Shown here in pieces: positions 60,901 through 64,000 of a stretch of 64,000 nucleotides of DNA. Made by a program: the position numbers and the translations under genes. The notes below the pieces were generated by a model that saw only the letters and a program-made list of their open reading frames with translations, searched no databases and was not told the DNA's origin. Each line of letters starts with the position of its first letter. Within the stretch, counting starts at the first letter, position 1. Source of the DNA: Tenacibaculum dicentrarchi (lineage in GTDB: Bacteria; Bacteroidota; Bacteroidia; Flavobacteriales; Flavobacteriaceae). Location of the stretch: contig NZ_OZ038524.1 of the NCBI RefSeq assembly GCF_964036635.1, positions 539,501 to 603,500 on the forward strand. The letters are read 5' to 3'.

Positions 60901-63900
60901 ATGGTGTATTTTTATATGGACATGGAAGTGTTTTAATTAGAGAACCTAATTCATCATTACCTAATTTTACAGCACCTCCAAGGGTAAAAGGTTGGTTTAG
61001 ACAATCTACAACTTATTATGTTAAAGATAACGGATCTGGTATTTTGCATTTATATGCTGATAATAAGGGGTATCAATATGATGCTTCAGGAATTTTAGGA
61101 GCTCCTTTTATAGCAAATGAAATAGATTTAGGTGCAGCAAGTAATTATCCTTGGTTAAATAATGCAGCCATTAGTGTATCTACCGATGAATATGTCGATA
61201 ATGTAATTGTTAAAATTAATCACTGTGATACTGACAATGATGGAGTACCAAATTATTTAGATTTAGATTCTGACGGTGATGGTTGTAATGACGTTCTTGA
61301 ATCTGGAGGAATAGATGCAAATAATGATGGTATTTTAGATGGAGACGGTTTTAATGCAACTGGGCAAGTAACAACATCAGGAGCAATACTAGCAAGCAGC
61401 TATAATGGCGTAACAGGTAACGAAATAAAAGCGACAAAATTAACTGCCGATTTTACTGCTTTAGTTGATAAAACAGTAACCGAAGGGCAAGCAACAAGCT
61501 TTACCTTAACATCTGCAACAGCAGATGAGGCGACTTCTTATGCTGCTGGAGTACCAACATACGGAACACTGGGGAATGCAAATCTAGGCATAGAATACCA
61601 ATGGTATATTGGTGATCCTGCTACTACAGGTGTATTAATTGATAATAGTATAACAACAGATGTATATACAGATTCTAATACAGCAATTTTAAATATTAGT
61701 GATGCTACAGGTTTAACTGGAAAAGAGTATTATTTAAAAGTTACCCATGCTGACAATAAGTGTTTAGATAAAACAGCTAGCGCTAAATTAACTGTAAATG
61801 TCTTACCAACAACCGATGATATTACATCAGCAAGTATTTCAAGTGATGCGGGAGCAACAGATATTGTAAATCCAACAGGAAACGATACCGATGGAACAGT
61901 TGAAAATTATAAAATCACGAGTTTACCAAGCGGTGGAACCTTATTTTTAGCCGATGGAATAACGCCTGTAACCTTAAATCAAGTGTTAACATTAGCCCAA
62001 GCAGATGGCTTAAAATTTGATCCTGATGGAAGTACAAATGATGATGCTACTTTTAATATCGCAGCAATAGATAATGATAGCGGTGAAGATGCAACACCAG
62101 CAACCATCACAATTCCACTAGGAAATGTCTTACCAACAACCGATGATATTACATCAGCAAGTATTTCAAGTGATGCGGGAGCAACAGATATTGTAAATCC
62201 AACAGGAAACGATACCGATGGAACGGTTGAAAATTATAAAATCACGAGTTTACCAAGCGGTGGAACCTTATTTTTAGCCGATGGAATAACGCCTGTAACC
62301 TTAAACCAAGTGTTAACATTAGCCCAAGCAGATGGCTTAAAATTTGATCCTGATGGAAGTACAAATGATGATGCTACTTTTAATATCGCAGCAATAGATA
62401 ATGATAGCGGCGAAGATGCAACACCAGCAACCATCACAATTCCACTAGGAAATGTCTTACCAACAACCGATGATATTACATCAGCAAGTATTTCAAGTGA
62501 TGCGGGAGCAACAGATATTGTAAATCCAACAGGAAACGATACCGATGGAACGGTTGAAAATTATAAAATCACGAGTTTACCAAGCGGTGGAACCTTATTT
62601 TTAGCCGATGGAATAACGCCTGTAACCTTAAACCAAGTGTTAACATTAGCCCAAGCAGATGGCTTAAAATTTGATCCTGATGGAAGTACAAATGATGATG
62701 CTACTTTTAATATCGCAGCAATAGATAATGATAGCGGCGAAGATGCAACACCAGCAACCATCACAATTCCACTAGGAAATGTCTTACCAACAACCGATGA
62801 TATTACATCAGCAAGTATTTCAAGTGATGCGGGAGCAACAGATATTGTAAATCCAACAGGAAACGATACCGATGGAACGGTTGAAAATTATAAAATCACG
62901 AGTTTACCAAGCGGTGGAACCTTATTTTTAGCCGATGGAATAACACCTGTAACCTTAAACCAAGTGTTAACATTAGCCCAAGCAGATGGCTTAAAATTTG
63001 ATCCTGATGGAAGTACAAATGATGATGCTACTTTTAATATCGCAGCAATAGATAATGATAGCGGTGAAGATGCAACACCAGCAACCATCACAATACCACT
63101 AGGAAATGTCTTGCCAACAACCGATGATATTACATCAGCAAGTATTTCAAGTGATGCGGGAGCAACAGATATTGTAAATCCAACAGGAAACGATACCGAT
63201 GGAACGGTTGAAAATTATAAAATCACGAGTTTACCAAGCGGTGGAACCTTATTTTTAGCCGATGGAATAACACCTGTAACCTTAAATCAAGTGTTAACAT
63301 TAGCCCAAGCAGATGGCTTAAAATTTGATCCTGATGGAAGTACAAATGATGATGCTACTTTTAATATCGCAGCAATAGATAATGATAGCGGCGAAGATGC
63401 AACACCAGCAACCATCACAATTCCACTAGGAAATGTCTTGCCAACAACCGATGATATTACATCAGCAAGTATTTCAAGTGATGCGGGAGCAACAGATATT
63501 GTAAATCCAACAGGAAACGATACCGATGGAACGGTTGAAAATTATAAAATCACGAGTTTACCAAGCGGTGGAACCTTATTTTTAGCCGATGGAATAACGC
63601 CTGTAACCTTAAACCAAGTGTTAACATTAGCCCAAGCAGATGGCTTAAAATTTGATCCTGATGGAAGTACAAATGATGATGCTACTTTTAATATCGCAGC
63701 AATAGATAATGATAGCGGCGAAGATGCAACACCAGCAACCATCACAATACCACTAGGAAATGTCTTGCCAACAACCGATGATATTACATCAGCAAGTATT
63801 TCAAGTGATGCGGGAGCAACAGATATTGTAAATCCAACAGGAAACGATACCGATGGAACGGTTGAAAATTATAAAATCACGAGTTTACCAAGCGGTGGAA

Positions 63901-64000
63901 CCTTATTTTTAGCCGATGGAATAACGCCTGTAACCTTAAATCAAGTGTTAACATTAGCCCAAGCAGATGGCTTAAAATTTGATCCTGATGGAAGTACAAA
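57969..64000 (+). CDS. giant secreted adhesin with TSP3 calcium-binding repeats and 109-residue tandem repeats, 3' end outside window
   Basis: About 2010 codons are visible and the frame is open at base 64000. Signal peptide about 12-32 (SGLLITYLFLIPSLVLAQ). Three thrombospondin-type-3-like Asp-rich calcium segments: DFDGDSIIDDIDIDDDNDG (about 265-283), DIDGDGISNSLDLDNDNDG (about 804-822) and DTDNDGVPNYLDLDSDGDG (about 1086-1104). The first part has jelly-roll or lectin-like stretches and an Ig-like middle (ITSAEVGVTYQLRLESDD). From base 61800 it becomes identical 109-residue repeats starting VLPTTDDITSASISSDAG. Such proteins are usually T9SS-exported (C-terminal signal not in view) and act in adhesion or gliding, consistent with gldI nearby. 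Start ATG 57969 gives a good signal peptide. Not recognised as a named gene. Confidence 0.9.
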   Translation, partial: MKVNYYLIKNKLLLSGLLITYLFLIPSLVLAQGCPNGELTIDNYVAISSATQVLGSPDNSNYYYSGNTPLVLEYAEEFTEGAIITFRGYYSQYDEPLTIEFGNSNTVFNTTKVVTPIFPEDVMGEVTITVPNGVGIDTAAGYKWLRLVGKGWDGFNTTRIYLDAVKIQTIKCNPCTAGGNPPQFATNPTIPITGQSTFDLNTFDATITNKGTKNVKWYYFLPASVDSEIPNGSQVLAGTYYAVFEGDDNGSPCYSDATEFTIISDFDGDSIIDDIDIDDDNDGIIDKFECTSDLTSSGSFEYDPTKTTGDFDGSWKMKTASDGSFYTVHLEDQMPTANGDIGKKDDWIFHESVDWTQGQYIVSSNQQANDYHPTIKQSITDGGAFIIFSLNNEAISNNLTGLTIGENYEFTYEMGFLPRYSDAGSISSYAPSTYVDITGGDVLTSDDPDFGAYAITDFPSTVSKTSQPLDPNWKVYRVIFKATSTSVNVKLGTNSSDVVTIDAVKVVRFPIDPICTRGLNTDADGDGCDDGTEAGLKALTPAEIAMGVGVNGLYDALETSVDSGILKDPIDLTTNPYDKDKQGSTCVICVNPDDSLIVSNPTICSGSEASITITSAEVGVTYQLRLESDDSEVTGASATQLLTSDLTLKVTPTTTTVYNIYATKGTCNIELTNKVTVKVNTCTTTATNDNFSGNENGGDITGNVITGNNGNGVDSDSESVMLTVVSATVDANGDGTPTALDLGIATEIEVSATKIGTLTLSVNGDLVFVPEANYYGTVPTINYIINGSKNDSADILITVVSEGDIDGDGISNSLDLDNDNDGILDAEEDANCTGSIVEEIIINETFEAGVVGTDIPKGSLVGVSGIDGLKEAYNSHPGNTSTTNVGEYKSISGVDGNPSIVIDANGGGIVDKEQMSSFIVLNKVNLLNGDKHTVEADFSLGLQATGSTLTNESNEYGIAIGAPNQDPIWKEDYTGAPDGVFLYGHGSVLIREPNSSLPNFTAPPRVKGWFRQSTTYYVKDNGSGILHLYADNKGYQYDASGILGAPFIANEIDLGAASNYPWLNNAAISVSTDEYVDNVIVKINHCDTDNDGVPNYLDLDSDGDGCNDVLESGGIDANNDGILDGDGFNATGQVTTSGAILASSYNGVTGNEIKATKLTADFTALVDKTVTEGQATSFTLTSATADEATSYAAGVPTYGTLGNANLGIEYQWYIGDPATTGVLIDNSITTDVYTDSNTAILNISDATGLTGKEYYLKVTHADNKCLDKTASAKLTVNVLPTTDDITSASISSDAGATDIVNPTGNDTDGTVENYKITSLPSGGTLFLADGITPVTLNQVLTLAQADGLKFDPDGSTNDDATFNIAAIDNDSGEDATPATITIPLGNVLPTTDDITSASISSDAGATDIVNPTGNDTDGTVENYKITSLPSGGTLFLADGITPVTLNQVLTLAQADGLKFDPDGSTNDDATFNIAAIDNDSGEDATPATITIPLGNVLPTTDDITSASISSDAGATDIVNPTGNDTDGTVENYKITSLPSGGTLFLADGITPVTLNQVLTLAQADGLKFDPDGSTNDDATFNIAAIDNDSGEDATPATITIPLGNVLPTTDDITSASISSDAGATDIVNPTGNDTDGTVENYKITSLPSGGTLFLADGITPVTLNQVLTLAQADGLKFDPDGSTNDDATFNIAAIDNDSGEDATPATITIPLGNVLPTTDDITSASISSDAGATDIVNPTGNDTDGTVENYKITSLPSGGTLFLADGITPVTLNQVLTLAQADGLKFDPDGSTNDDATFNIAAIDNDSGEDATPATITIPLGNVLPTTDDITSASISSDAGATDIVNPTGNDTDGTVENYKITSLPSGGTLFLADGITPVTLNQVLTLAQADGLKFDPDGSTNDDATFNIAAIDNDSGEDATPATITIPLGNVLPTTDDITSASISSDAGATDIVNPTGNDTDGTVENYKITSLPSGGTLFLADGITPVTLNQVLTLAQADGLKFDPDGST
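61800..64000 (+). repeat. 327-bp tandem repeats in the adhesin gene
   Basis: Units start at 61800, 62127, 62454, 62781, 63108, 63435 and 63762 (the last cut off by the window), an exact 327-bp (109-codon) period. Units differ by only a few bases, for example AACGCCTGTA versus AACACCTGTA and AAATCAAG versus AAACCAAG. The array runs on beyond the window. Confidence 0.97.

Noticed and set aside
62234..63745. Series of identical 67-codon reading frames on the minus strand
   Set aside because: They are antisense shadows of the adhesin repeats with the same 327-bp period.
61800..64000. Regular repeats taken as a CRISPR array
   Set aside because: The 327-bp units are coding in one open frame without unique spacers.

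Overview
The window is an AT-rich bacterial chromosome segment that looks like a gliding, probably marine, member of the Flavobacteriaceae (Tenacibaculum/Polaribacter-like; the genus is an inference). Supporting marks are a gldI gliding lipoprotein, a TonB-dependent receptor with a carboxypeptidase-regulatory-like N-terminus, a bacillithiol gene (bshB1), fused ccsBA, a Rho with a long basic insertion, a giant thrombospondin-type-3 adhesin, and promoters of the Bacteroidetes type (TTTG-N19/20-TAnnTTTG) in front of every tRNA gene or tRNA cluster. No prophage, insertion sequence, CRISPR array or rRNA operon was seen.

Layout. 1-8.4 kb (minus strand): 5'-incomplete view of the 3' end of ccsBA (cytochrome c assembly), then the run udk - divIC-like - mutA - mutB - psd, with coupled or overlapping stops and starts. 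8.5 kb: tRNA-Thr. 9-15 kb: small hypothetical genes, a DUF1684 lipoprotein, a divergent DoxX/AraC pair and oleate hydratase, in a repeat-rich neighbourhood. 15-20 kb: enoyl-CoA hydratase family protein, crcB, the DoxX/MauE-like protein with DUF1599, divergent from folP-cdaA (folate and cyclic di-AMP), then an 11-residue-repeat lipoprotein. 20-27 kb: ABC exporter with truA, a YfcE-like phosphoesterase, and a response regulator - lipoprotein - TPR sensor kinase cluster with two strong palindromes upstream of its promoter. 27-34 kb: DUF4293, rho, folate cyclo-ligase, MmcQ/YjbR, tRNA-Pro, trxB, an unknown gene paired with an M14 carboxypeptidase. 34-42 kb: TonB receptor, C1 peptidase, DUF389 membrane protein, a repeat-rich OmpA-family protein. 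42-46 kb: pdxH-sixA-ppx operon, DUF2141, HAD hydrolase, ndk, PhoD-like phosphatase. 47-51 kb: a DHH phosphoesterase followed by three peptidyl-prolyl isomerase lipoproteins (GldI, FKBP, and a cyclophilin-FKBP fusion) and a PAP2 phosphatase. 52-57 kb: DUF2147, KdsC-like phosphatase, DUF2520, bshB1, tRNA-His, a lipid A type acyltransferase, rhomboid protease. 57 kb: three identical tandem tRNA-Gly genes. 58-64 kb: the start of a secreted adhesin whose last 2.2 kb in view are near-identical 327-bp (109-residue) repeats and which runs off the window.

Most of the window is ordinary core metabolism and envelope biology. The less ordinary signals are: (i) a family of six ~85-92 nt intergenic elements with invariant cores and a compensating hairpin, a candidate structured RNA or REP-like element; (ii) paired palindromes 21 bp apart upstream of the response-regulator promoter; (iii) homogeneous adhesin repeats with a strong hairpin in the leader; (iv) the low-complexity repeat proteins at 19.6 and 39.6 kb; (v) a three-isomerase lipoprotein cluster containing a dual cyclophilin/FKBP fusion. 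All calls were made by reading the sequence; no database search was run.
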